DNA from: Tomocerus qinae
Taxonomy: Eukaryota > Arthropoda > Collembola > Entomobryomorpha > Tomoceridae
Direction of reading: 5' to 3'
DNA length: 64,000 bases
Assembly (NCBI GenBank): GCA_020055645.1
Contig: CM034547.1
Location: 53,756,909 to 53,820,908 of the forward strand
Of this stretch, positions 23,901 to 35,362 are shown one piece after another. A model generated the notes under the pieces. The model had not been told where the DNA came from. It did not search any database and saw nothing but the letters and a program-made list of their open reading frames with translations. Both the position numbers and the translations under genes were made by a program. Position 1 is the stretch's first letter. Each line of letters starts with the position of its first letter.

Positions 23901-26900
23901 ATAGCGTTCATTGCTAAAAGCCCAATTCCCAAGCAATCTTTGGCAATCCTCTGTTTTTCGATTTCTCCAACAACTACTAGCTCAGGTACTTTGCTTATTG
24001 CTTTCTCCGTTGTTTGCTCTCCCATTATTTTGCTATCTTTCCTTTGAGTGTGAGTAGTCAGTCAGTAGCCATCTAGAAATCAACTCTTTCTTCCCGAAAC
24101 CCATTTCCTTTCCTTCTGGATTCAATATCTTCCCGATATAATAAGTATAACAATAGGGAGATAGGTCCACGTCATCATTCTGTCTATCTGTCTTCCAATT
24201 TTGTTGCTACATACATAGTAAAACATTAGAAATCCTGCAAGTAAAGAACATGCAGGTACTTACGTATTATGTTGACTTTGTATCTCCTCTTCCAGGAAAC
24301 GAGGCTGTCAAAATGAAATATTTCTTGAGATTCAACTGTGCAATTTCTCACTTTCTTTTTTGGCGAAGGGTGGATTGCAACAATAATTCAGCCAACAAAC
24401 TGTAGTATAGCACATGCTATAGATTCATGTAATGTGCTATCTAACAAGACAAGTTTATTTACCTGACAAAGTATTACACAAACACAACTAACTTTTTATA
24501 TGGTGCGGTGCGTGGGATTCAAATTGCATTTGCATGGAATTGAGTTAAAAAGCGATTTACCCAACCCGACCAAATTAGTTTTTTGTCTATTTCCAAATCA
24601 AATTTGATGGCTCTCAATCTTTTCGAGTTATACATAAAATTCCAAATACGTTAGTTGCTAACAGTTTAGACTTCTCAAATTTTTCTCCTTCTTATCAACC
24701 ATAAATGGGTCACTATACCCTCTAAAGTATTTATTCTGACATGCAAGCGTTAAGTAAAGTTTGTTTAGTAAAACTTGTATGACAGGATGTCAATTGTCAA
24801 GAAACTTACCACTGCTGATATGGAGTTACGTCAATATTGAGTTTTCCCCTAGGATTTCTAGATATCTCTGACATTAACAAGCATAATTTAGGTATATTGT
24901 GGGTGTACAAGTTCTCTCAATGATAAAGTATTAATAGGATTGGGTAGAAGTCAGTAGTTTCAAAGCGTGCTAAATAAATAAACATTATCTTCATTGGCCA
25001 ACATTTTATTTTTAGCAATCCATAGTCCTCCTTTCTTATTCATTCTGAATGATTTCCAGTATTACATAAAAATGATTAAAATTATGGTCTATATACTTCC
25101 TTTCCAATTCTATGTACTTCGCTCTAGGTCATTTATAGTAGGGTTCAAAAATCAATTGACTTAAGAAAACTAAGTTAATTGCGCTTCAAAGAGACGCTAG
25201 ATTCCCTTTGCCTGTTTTAATACTTAAGTAAGTACCTAGCAAAGTAGTTTTCCTCGGACTGGATTCCACTTATGAGTCTAAGTTCATTATAGTAGGCCTG
25301 AGTAATATCAGTTTTTTGTATACAGATTTACAATCGGAGATACAAAGAGCTATTTGATGTTGAAATTTCGGTAGATGAATGGAATTAGGTAGGTTGTTCA
25401 TAATGTTTGAGTGCTTTTTCATCAAAAAGGATTGACCAGTCATATAGAAATGGCATACTACATACTACTCAGGTAAAGCAGTCTCTATCATTAAATTTTT
25501 GAAGTGAAATTAACGTGTACTTGACAATTCTGTTTAATTTAGTACTCAAATGTGTGCATACAAACGTGCAAATTTGATTATATTATTAAACATAATGATG
25601 CATTTAGTATCACTCGGCTATTTTCCGAATCATCATTATGCATTTTACTAGAAATCACGTGACAGCAAAATTTATTACTCTTTCCAGATTCTATTTTTGG
25701 AGATGATTGTTTATTAAAAGCTTGCAATTTAACATTTAGCACTGATTTTATATTAACAACATAACTATTGGGTGGTGGGTGATATATTTACCTCTTGAGG
25801 GTGTTTATTTCCCTTCATATAACCTATTCTGCAGTCGTCTCGTCATATAAACATGAAGCAAAATAATTTAGATGGAAAATATCATTGAGGTTACGCACGT
25901 AATTTTATTCATAGTATTGTGCCACCCACTCTATAGTTATATTACTGAATTGTACAGATGGAAAATTCAGATCTCATACTGTAAAAAATGGCTCTGGGAT
26001 TTGACCTCATCTGTGATTTACTTTCTATGGAATGGCTCAAGTTGATCTATCTATATGCATCTGGGGTACACTCGTATAATAAAGTAATATTTTTTTCTAT
26101 ATTTTAAGCACCAAAAATATGCTGGCCTATATAGATTCTAAAAATAATCTTTGCTTCAAAAGGGTCACAAATAGTGATGTGTTACATTACATGTATTTTA
26201 AGACTCTTGTAGGCCAGCGTACAAATAGAAAACAATATTTTTATTTGAAGTCTTGGTATACGGTATTATTTTATCAACTTGGATAACAAGGTAGATTTAT
26301 TATGCTAATTATCCAATTTGCAAGCGAAATTGCTGGAAAGCACTATGAGGACAAATTACATGGTACTGCTATCTTTTTGTTCAACTTTTTTAAACAAAAG
26401 TTTTCACTAAATGACACAAAGTACAGTGCGTGGGCGAATTTAGTTTCCTTTAGGGTACCTAATGATATAGATACTCCAAAGAAATAAGTACCTCTGTTAT
26501 AGATGTATCCAATATCTACTTGCTATGCATAGGAACATCAACGATTTGACTATACTGAAATCTTTAATTATAATTATTAATAGGGTATTAGAGACGGGGG
26601 ACAGTATACACATCTATGTATAATATTAGCAAATGGTCATACAGCAATAGATGAAGTTTTAAAGGCAGTGATGAAATGGAACTGTAGACTATGAAGTATT
26701 CCATATACAATGGTAGTGAGCTATGTAGACAAAGACGAAGCAGAGAGGAATGGGGCAAGAGCAAGACTTTCAAAACCAATTATCCTCCAGCTTGAGTTAT
26801 GGCATTATGTTCAGGATTTAAATTATTGATTAGTCTGAGAATTAGTAATTCATAGTTCTGGGATCTCTTTTCCTTCAGCGTTTTCAATTTACTCGTCTGT

Positions 26901-29269
26901 TCTCTAATATTATTCTACAGGAACTTTGCTATTCTTCTATATTCCAACCTTACCCCGCTTGATGTTATTCATGGGTCCTAATGACATCATATGCCTACTT
27001 AACTAATCTACGTGCTGCATTGACGTCCTGCACATTCATTGATTGCTCCAGAATGTGTATCAACGATTGTAGTGTAACTGCAACAAAAAGCATCCATTAT
27101 TTAGAAGAGAACGAAATTCCCAGAAATAAATTATAAACCTGAAATCTTTTCGGGATGATACACTTCATGAATAATTGAACCCATTCGAACACTACCTGAA
27201 TTAGTAGAAGAATTACTGTAACCAGTTTCAACATGTTTAATGTGATATCAGTACACTAATGAAACAGTCCGTTTATAATTCGGCAAAAAGAAACTTAATA
27301 AGATTAAATGGGATTTCGGATGTTGTTGCAAATTAAAGGATGGGCTCAAGGGATTTTTATTCTCTTTTTGGCTAAGAGCTCCTTTGCAAATTGTACTCGC
27401 ATTAAAGTAAGGGCAGTGTCAACCTATGCTTTTGTGCATCTATCATGATTTATTTTTTGAGTAGTAAAGCACGTACTTCCGTTTTTCTGCACAGACCACA
27501 AATTTAGGACAAAATTTTTTTTCTTTCAATTGTTGCTTTGCAACTTTGCGACTGGCAATATCTTTGCTATATTACACTCAACATGTATAAAAATAGACAC
27601 TTAATATGCTGATAACAAATATTAAATAAAGACTAACCTTTTTTGCTTATATGCTTATAGCTAATAAATGATACAATGTCACCTGTGTCTAATAATAGTA
27701 CATTTTCCAATAGAAAAGAGCACGAACAGTTGTCGTGAACTCTCAAGTTACTACTAAAAGCAATGGTGTAAAATAAATTGCATATAGAAGCTTAATGGTG
27801 TGTCACAAATAATCACAAAATACTAGTTCTTTTACTACACTACATGCATATTGGGGTATTGTGTACTTATATTGGAGATGTTAGTCGAAATATAAAGATA
27901 AAAAATACCGTGTACTCAAACATATATTATTTATACCTACCTTCACATCCTCATTGTACATTGGTAGTAAATAATACATGTATAAGCACATAATACATCT
28001 ACTTTGCATTTTTAAAGGAATATCATGGAATCGATGTGTGAAGGAGCTTCAAAGTTTGCATAGAGAAAGTCGGTGAAAGTCGGCACCCTTTTATCCGTTT
28101 CAGTTTAGATGTGTCTTGTTCGCTTAGAGGAGATTTTCATCTATTGTGAATTTGTAGCTCACCGGAGGGCTGAACTGAATTTTATATCATGGCCTAAAAG
28201 TAATCGATATGATAGAATTGCACGTAGGAGTATTGCAGTCAGTGCCGTGCAGACCACTGTTCTGGAATTTTATTCCTTTACAATGCAGTAGAGCAATATG
28301 AATGAATTCCGAGTGCAGTTATATGATTATTCTTATCCATATGCAATATGATGATAATTTACGGCTAGTTTGATACTTATCATCGCCTACACACTTCTCC
28401 TACTTCTTACTATGCCCCTAGTTCAATTTCGCATAAATATCTCCCTTGCTTACTCTGCTTGGTTCAACCAAATGCCTAAATTGTATCTAAGACTTCTTTT
28501 TATTCATGAATCAGCGGGCCATAAATTATTCTTTGAATCCTTTCACTTCTTGTACATTCCCTATAATAATGGCTGCGTTCAAGAGTAAGGGCCTGAAGTG
28601 CCTTAGTATGACGTATGGAAAAGTGTCGAACTTTTCCCTACAAGGAGTGCTCTTCCAGTTTATTATGGTAGTTATTTATTTCCAGGAGTGCTCTAACCCA
28701 AAGAATAGGAATTATCTACATTCTTCTTGCAACTTTTATACACAGGTGGTGAAAACTCAAGAAGATTTAGATGATGAAGCGAAGGAGAAGGAAGAGGCGT
28801 ATATAGCTAGCTTAGAACCTCGGGGACCTGGCTTGACCCAGAAGGAAAAACGGAAATGTAAGTTCAGTTATAATAAGTATCAATAATGGATTATCTAAAC
28901 CTAATAACTTACACCGAAGCATCCTGAGTACCTATTCCAATTTAGCAATTACTTTAAGAATTTATTTCTCCAGCAAAAATTCCTTTGTAATTACAAGAAA
29001 TACTAAATTAATTCATTGATTTTTTAGCATTTTTCGTGCCTAAACGTCCCAGTTTACCACCACCGGAACCGCCCAGAACACCTGCCCCAGTACCACCTCC
29101 TGTTGTTCAAGTCGTTGTTCCTCCTCCGCCACCTCCTCCCGCGCCTCCGGCACCTAAACCAGTTGTGGAAAAATTGCCAATGAGTAATCTCAGCAGACGA
29201 GCTTTAAGAACTTTTAGCAAAATGCCAGGGTCCAAAATCAGCAGTCGAATTCAAGATCACAAAAGTTAA
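11943..29269 (+). CDS. PPP4R4: Serine/threonine-protein phosphatase 4 regulatory subunit 4-like
   Basis: A cytoplasmic HEAT-repeat scaffold that in vertebrates binds the PP4 catalytic subunit. Eighteen phase-consistent exons: 11943-12179, 12527-12597, 12913-12980, 13081-13118, 13309-13453, 14040-14113, 14203-14312, 14387-14748, 15258-15370, 15514-15573, 16128-16412, 16839-16997, 18851-19033, 20533-20638, 22663-22788, 22900-23126, 28746-28857, 29028-29269 (905 residues; human about 873). Landmarks follow the family order: NLDNLIRQNADRTFREIMPL; IIPVVKERF; LFPVIELLCADPDPVVRLTI; LVVDLMHDPSPQVRAAM; NNWRLHAMILEQM; DTVANVRLKVVSMMPDMKKT; then an acidic coiled segment. The C-terminus is a proline-rich tract (PPPPPPPAPPAP) ending in a basic tail, more proline-rich than the vertebrate protein. 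The ATG has an in-frame TAA at 11931. Exon 1 (residues 1-79, Cys- and Ser-containing) is less conserved and ends at a non-optimal GTTAGT donor. Confidence 0.9.
13681..13737. repeat. Intronic inverted repeat ACTTTCACCG
   Basis: ACTTTCACCG at 13681-13690 is exactly inverted at 13728-13737 around a 37-nt loop, in a PPP4R4 intron. It could be a small stem-loop or element remnant; no function is implied. Confidence 0.5.
16575..16634. repeat. Nested intronic inverted repeats
   Basis: CTTGTGGA (16575-16582) pairs with TCCACAAG (16627-16634). Inside it, two AGATCT sites about 7 nt apart can also pair. It lies in the PPP4R4 intron between exons 11 and 12. Confidence 0.4.
21780..22547 (-). mobile_element. 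Internally deleted pogo/Tigger-like DNA transposon
   Basis: The element sits in the intron between PPP4R4 exons 14 and 15. The ends match as terminal inverted repeats beginning CCGTAATAATCGA, with near-identity for about 25 bp, and are flanked by TA on both sides as in the Tc1/mariner-pogo superfamily. Just inside are stacked palindromes built on AATAATTCCGCG: a perfect 22-mer at 21795-21816, a 34-bp one with 2-nt spacer at 21858-21891, and an imperfect one at 22506-22536. A 25-bp direct repeat (21876-21900 and 22446-22470) brackets the remaining coding fragment. Only the 3' part of a transposase remains, so the element could move only if enzyme were supplied in trans. Confidence 0.82.
21934..22440 (-). 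pseudogene. Pogo/Tigger transposase, C-terminal remnant
   Basis: On the minus strand an open frame of about 168 codons encodes KKIPGGCTKYIQPADVSWNK, the family's IPxGCTxxxQPxDVxxNKPFK motif, then EAWDSLTADVIKKSFFSCG and an acidic tail (DEEDMDLDLIDP). This is the end of the DDE domain plus the C-terminal part. The N-terminal CENP-B-like DNA-binding domain and most of the catalytic core are missing, replaced on the 5' side by subterminal repeat sequence at about 22441. It reads antisense to PPP4R4. The frame is still open, which suggests a fairly recent deletion copy. Confidence 0.8.
23127..28745 (+). other. 5.6-kb PPP4R4 intron, no supported gene
   Basis: The donor is AAG/GTAGGT and the acceptor ATACACAG/GTG. 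The interior is AT-rich with only short chance ORFs. A 12-bp imperfect inverted pair (GCTGGCCTATA near 26120 and TAGGCCAGC near 26212) was seen. An exon-like segment near 28107 is interrupted in the frame PPP4R4 needs. Confidence 0.6.
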
Positions 29270-31606
29270 ATTTTTAAGTAAGGGCACCAACAAGGTCAAT
29301 TCCGTATTCCAGATTTTTAAGTATATCGTGCTTGTACGTATTTATCCTTAAGACAAAATTATTGCTTCCGAAATATTAATACTCTTCTCAGTTTTAATAA
29401 GACATACAGATAGACATCATAAAGCGCCATTAGGCCCTTGCCAGAATGGATCAACTCAAAATTATCCAGTGTATTTACATTGTATATTCATATTAAAATC
29501 ATAAGACTATGTACTTTTATTTTTTGGAATTATTATCTGGCATTGCGAATTTTTTAACACATATTTTACATTGCGAAAATGCGAAATATTATGGTAAGAT
29601 TATTTCAAAGATTAACTGCATAGAATGACTTGGCATTAAATATTTCGTTTCGTCTTTCTGTATGAATACAAGCGCACATAATATATCATTATCCTTTCTC
29701 AGATAGGATTTTTAGACCGTGTAGAGTAAATGAAGTTTGTAGCTCAACCTTGGCTGGAGTCACATCTCATTTAACTTTGTGCTGATGAAAATTTTATGGG
29801 CTGCTGTTTACTGGAAAAGTTTTTCTTGTGCCTTAGTTTCTGCAAATGGTATAAAGAACTCAATTTCATAGAAAATAAATCACCACCTGTATTCTCATTC
29901 ACATCCAGTGCCAGAATGGATGTTGCTGCTCTGCTGTACTCAGGACATAAAATATTTTTCCAATCCTTGTATGCTTTCTTGTATTAATTTATAGTAATGG
30001 AGGGTACCTAATGTAAATTTAATTTCCGTTTTATGACCGAAGATAGAAGAGCTATCTGGAAATGCGCTCCGTTGAAAAGTATCTAGTTCTTGGCTGATGT
30101 AGGCTGAATTTATCTCTCGGTCTAATTCACTTTTATTTGCAACTGACTATAGTGGAAGATGTGCAGATGTTTTGCAAAGCTTAATTCCTTCCTCACGACG
30201 AACTCAAATAAAATAACAAATCAACAAACCGTGCTGTGTCTTGCTTTGCATGTATAGAACAATTACAAATCAGTTGAAGAGAAAACGTAATTTCCGGCTT
30301 AAGTGGAAAAACTCAGCTGCCTACACACCATTTAATAGTTGGGCTCAAGTCGAGTGGACCTCAAAGTTGGCGTAAGCAATTTGTCAAGCAGAAAACCCAC
30401 ACACAAACAATCTACATGTAAAGTACCAAAAGTTATGCATAGCAAAATGGTTCTCTAAAGTAATGCGGTGCAATTTCAAAACGCGACACACGTTGTGCTT
30501 GACTCAGCTTTTTAGAATCATATTCTCCCTTCGCATTTTGTTAATACCGACTCTAACGTACACAGGATTTTACCAGACGCAAATGAAACATAATTTAAAG
30601 CACTCGACTATATTGCATGTAACTACCATGTATGTGTATAACATTAACCGCTCTAGTAATGTAAACTACACTATTAAGGAAACCATAAGAGCCCTCGTGT
30701 TACTCTAACTGCTTATAACATCTAAATATACGCAATTCACTTCTTCAAATTGCGTCTATTTAACTTTACTTCTAGGTATTCCAGAACTATTAGACCTGTC
30801 ATTATATTTTTCATATAAAAACACACTCGAGAATTCAAACTCATTTTAGGGTAGGACGGTCTATTGACATTTTAAAAGACAACAGCTGCTAGTATATTCA
30901 TAGACAATAAACAGCAGTGATAGCATATGATAGTACGTGATTTTCGCAAATCATAAATATAGTATTTATACTACATAGGATTATTATTGCATTTCAAGCA
31001 CGTATAAACTTTACTTCTAATACATAGTTTGGTTTGCTTACCTTCATTCACTCTACGTCTACCTAACCCTACATACTATGCATACGCCTACCCATAATTA
31101 AGATAGGTAATGCCATACGTGAACAAAGTATTGTTCGTCGTGTATTGTGCATTATTAATTTTTTCTAGTTGTACTACTCTTAAAATAACCAAATGCTTAC
31201 ATAAAGTTGACAGAAGCAGCTGTATTACTCAGCTTACCAATCAGTAAGTGTCATTTCTTAAGTTTGCTAATGACATAAAGCTACAGGTGAATAAAGTGCT
31301 TTCTTAGCACAAAACACCAGTATTACTCTACTTTCAATATTCATATATATAATAGGATTAAGCTACTTAAGCAGTTACAAATATTGTAAATGCGTTCTCA
31401 AATGACCCAAATTGAGCGCTGTTACTGACGATGTTCCAAAAAGGGGTGTAATGATGTGACGTGCAAATGAATATTTTTAGTGTGATAATACCTATAAATA
31501 CTATATATAGCTAATACGAGAGATTGTATAGATACATGGAAGGATATTGCATAGATAGTGCTGAAGAATGTCTCGACTATGATATTGTATTTTGTTGTGT
31601 GGGTAG
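29270..31606. other. PPP4R4 3' flank, no supported gene
   Basis: This probably contains the PPP4R4 3' UTR and intergenic DNA. Only short chance ORFs were seen. Confidence 0.45.
29492..29497 (+). terminator. Possible PPP4R4 poly(A) signal ATTAAA
   Basis: ATTAAA occurs 223 nt after the PPP4R4 stop; the first AATAAA is at 29874-29879. Either could end the transcript. Confidence 0.3.
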
Positions 31607-31824
31607 ACGGAGTTGGTTTCGGTAAGCCGAAGGAGCGTAATGGGACAACTGCTGATAATTTCCTGGTGTATAACGGCAGTCCAGAGTCTGCTCCTACGTA
31701 ATCCGATGAATTTGTAGCCGATATCTCTGCTGTGTTACAGTGTATCACCTTATTTTTCCCCAGAGACGAAGTCGCTGATTCTGCTCATTGTGTCCCGGAC
31801 AAAAGAAGGCATCTAAATACATAA
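31607..31824 (+). CDS. Candidate last two exons of an unrecognised gene
   Basis: 31607-31697 reads DGVGFGKPKERNGTTADNFL and NGSPESAPT and ends at a GTAATC donor. A 66-bp intron ends in TTATTTTTCCCCAG, and 31764-31824 continues in phase with DEVADSAHCVPDKRRHLNT and a stop. The first piece could instead begin at an ATG at 31579 (MILYFVVWV). The polar, coding-like composition and strong acceptor support it, but no upstream exon was found and the length is within chance. The opposite strand carries a 108-codon ORF over the same bases, judged a shadow. Confidence 0.3.
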
Positions 31825-34800
31825 GTTCTAGATACTATGCCCTAAATTCTTAGTTTTCCTCCATTTTAAGCAATATTAGATTAGAGTTGCATAATACACC
31901 TTATAGGCCAGAAAATTGCAAGCATAAGTATTCTTTGTAACAGAGAAGATCAGGAAAAGTAGTACAGTGTAATGGTATCTTGAAAGGAGGATATCCTGAA
32001 ATAGCTTATTGTATCACTTGTGGTTAGTGTCGAGCTTGTGTTCGTAAATAAACAGTCTGTGGTAGAATGAAAAGCACTCTTAAAGGGACAAGGAGATGAT
32101 AAGAACGAGAACGACGGAACTGAAAAACGCAATAAGACTTAAAGTCCCATTTAAAAAAACACAGAAACAGGATGGAAATAACTATATTGCTGTCATTACG
32201 AAACGAGAAGAGTATAATGCTAACAATTGTCCTGTAAATTCAATCTTCGGCTTTCTTTAGCTTTCCCATCTCTTCCTTTGTTCTCTTGAATTATCTTGGA
32301 GGGATATAGGTATTTGCCTTACTAACGTCCGTCCTGTAGATTACTTGTGATCGTGATGTAATTACACATTGCCTTTTATTTTATCCTTAACCTTTTTCTT
32401 CTGTTATTTTAATGTACCTTGGTATTGAGCGTTATACTAATCCCCATGTAGGATTACAGATGCTCTAATTTCCACTGCGCTGCAAAGAAACGCAATTTCC
32501 GCTGCAATAGACCATATAGACACAAGACACTGCTTCCGTGTGTTTAGCTTACAATTACATTACATTAACCCTGCAAACTGAGAATTTAATTATAGACAGA
32601 CATGAACACGACCAGCATACAAGGAGCTACTACATCAACTTACTCCAGTTCACGTTCTGCATTGACAACCTTATTTATCAAACTACAAGGCTTTCCGGTT
32701 TGGAAAGTTAAACCATCGATTTTAATTGGAGGACATGACTACTTTACTATTTACTATATATCGTTTTGGCAGCAAATTCATTTTGACTGCACAGACGAAA
32801 ATTGTTGTTGGAAACACTAAACTTAAACTTGTTAGCGGATTAGTTGACCTGGAGCGATGCCAAGGACCGCCATCACCTTCTTAAAATTTATACCGCGGAA
32901 TAGCCATTTTACAAACCTTTGTAAATGCTGGGAAGTTCCGAGGTGAAGGGGCGTTTACGCACGCGCACGAAAGGCTGAATTATTATTGTATCAGCTAGCA
33001 GTGATATTTTAATTTTTAATGTCCAAGTCTGTGGTTAACGGTACACATAGACTGCGTAAATTGTGTTAATGATCTTATATGTATCATATATTGAGCTCCT
33101 ATGCCTTGTAGCACAAAGCGTTGTCATTTTGTCATCCAAACTTTGTATCTCAATATTAATGACTGTAAAATCCTTTTAATTTACAAAGTAGCTGATCTAC
33201 ATTCAAAGAAAACTGACACGACAGACGTATTTTATCATGCAAAATTCTTGATCAATGCCTATTCAACTTCAGTGACAACTTCTTCCCCTTGAAAGAGCAA
33301 ACATAAATTTCAACTCAGTTTGGGCCCATTGTTTAAAGTTTGAATAATCGCTGCGTGACTAATAATACACAACAAGAATAATAGTTCTGTATAGTATACT
33401 AAATATCATTATGAAATAGTCCTTTAATATAACTAATTTAGACCAAAGTAGTCCATTTTGTATGATTATAATCATTGCTTCTTGTTAAGCCATTACTTTT
33501 CCTTGCAAACATGACGTTGTGCTGAAGAACAAGTCATAAAAGAAGAAATGTGGAAGGAATGGTAATATTTGGGGTAATCTTAAACAAAAATTACATTGTG
33601 TTACAACGTGCATATTCTGTGCATTATTTATCATCAACGAAATTATTTAGATTAATAATTCTCAGTATATCTAAAAATAATCTCAATAAGCCCTCGAAAA
33701 ACTTTCTCTTTTGTATGTTAATTTTTAGTTTACGTCTTATCAACTTGTACACTTTCATATCGTAAGACCACAAAATGGGTCTTACGTAAACAAAATCATA
33801 GACAAAACGTATGGAAAAATGTTTTTTGTTTCTTTAATCTGTGATGACTCGTATGATTATATATGTACTAAATATTATGATGTCCACTATGTAGGGGTTT
33901 GAAAATTCTGTAAGCGGAAGAAATCACGTCTGGGGTGAAAAAATTGGTTGGTAATGGCACTCTTGGACCTTAGAAGCAGTTGTTGTTTATTTATCTGTGT
34001 AATAAGGCTGTAAGGAAGTTGACTTTATACATTTTGAATGCAAAGTGGGGCATGGGTCTTGATTAATGTTTATTAAGTATTCACATGCTTAGAATCAGAA
34101 TAAACAATAATTGTGTATAGTATTACAGGTAGTAACATATGTAGTTTTCAGTAGAAATTTATTTTTCACTGGCCCTGGCTCTATGTTAATGTAATGGATT
34201 TTACTTCAGTTTGGGGGAATGAAAGGTCATTCTTATACTTCCAGTCTTTTAATGTTCCCCTTGCGCACATTTCCTTTGATGTCAAAAACAAAGTAGTCAT
34301 AAATCAGCAGGCTTTTCCTCAGTAATTTATTAACTATTTAGCAAAAACCATGTCAAACTATGCAAATGCCTAGAAAACTTAACTAAGTAGCATAACTTTG
34401 CAAATATTATTCCTACCTTCTCCATTGATGATTTTTTTTCGTATTACTTTTACATTCTTCGTCAAATACCATCTAAATTTCAATGAATTCGAAAACTTTT
34501 TTATATTTCACCATTTGCCAATATTAAGGGTGTCCCTTGATACGAAGGAATCCCTTACCTATTATACTACCATTATTTCTTCCTGTCAATTCCAAAAGCG
34601 TAAGTTTGGGCTTAAGGACAAACAATAAATCATAAAGCCAAAGAATTGGCTTACACCAGAATTGTGGTTCCAATTCATGGATGATTGAAAGACATGACTC
34701 TCGCAGTCTCAACTGACAATGAAACTCGTGTAAAATCGTGCAACTGGTATTTCTAGCTAAACAATACACCCACTCAAGTTACACGTAAAGAGTATGAGCT

Positions 34801-35362
34801 ATAATAAGAATGATTGAGGGAGGAGACAGATTTGACATAATATGGTTGTTAGCAAAAGCTAATAAAAGTAGTGCATTCTTACGTTGATGTATTCGGAATA
34901 GTTGTGCCTACGACTTGTCAGAAACAACTTCAAACCCCATCGTATACTACATTTGGCATTAGGGAAGTGATTTTGAGTGTTGAATTTAGAAGTAAATGAA
35001 TATTAGACATGAAAATAAAGTCAATCAAAATTCAGCGTGGCATGCAGTGAAATGTAATTAATGCTAGGATTGATTGTTAGAAACCTTTGCCTGACAACAC
35101 AAGCTCGTCAGATTTCTAGGTAGATTGTCAAGCTTAAAATGGGAATTGAATAATTATGTAGGCGCAGGGCTGTGGATTGATTTGGTAGGAAACGCATTTC
35201 TTCTAGGCAAAAGAGTCCAAATCCCAAACTGCACTTAAAGGGCGAGGTGGAGTCTTTGAATGAAGCAGCTAAGAGAAAATATTCCTTATGTGTTTACCTT
35301 TAGAAGTAGCGAAATCCTGCAGTGGTCTCTCTGTGCTCTGACGTATATTTCTTTCTGGGCAG
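31825..35362. other. No supported gene
   Basis: AT-rich, with scattered ORFs below 80 codons and no coherent splice borders. Nothing could be annotated. Confidence 0.5.

Noticed and set aside
26302..26487. 61-codon ORF in the PPP4R4 intron
   Set aside because: Background length, no splice context in the host gene's phase.
28107..28200. Exon-like ORF after GTTTCAG in the big PPP4R4 intron
   Set aside because: In the phase required by exon 16 it meets a stop after seven codons; exons 16 and 17 join directly in phase.
31422..31748. 108-codon minus-strand ORF
   Set aside because: Serine/threonine/tyrosine-rich composition without splice support; the opposite strand has better exon borders.
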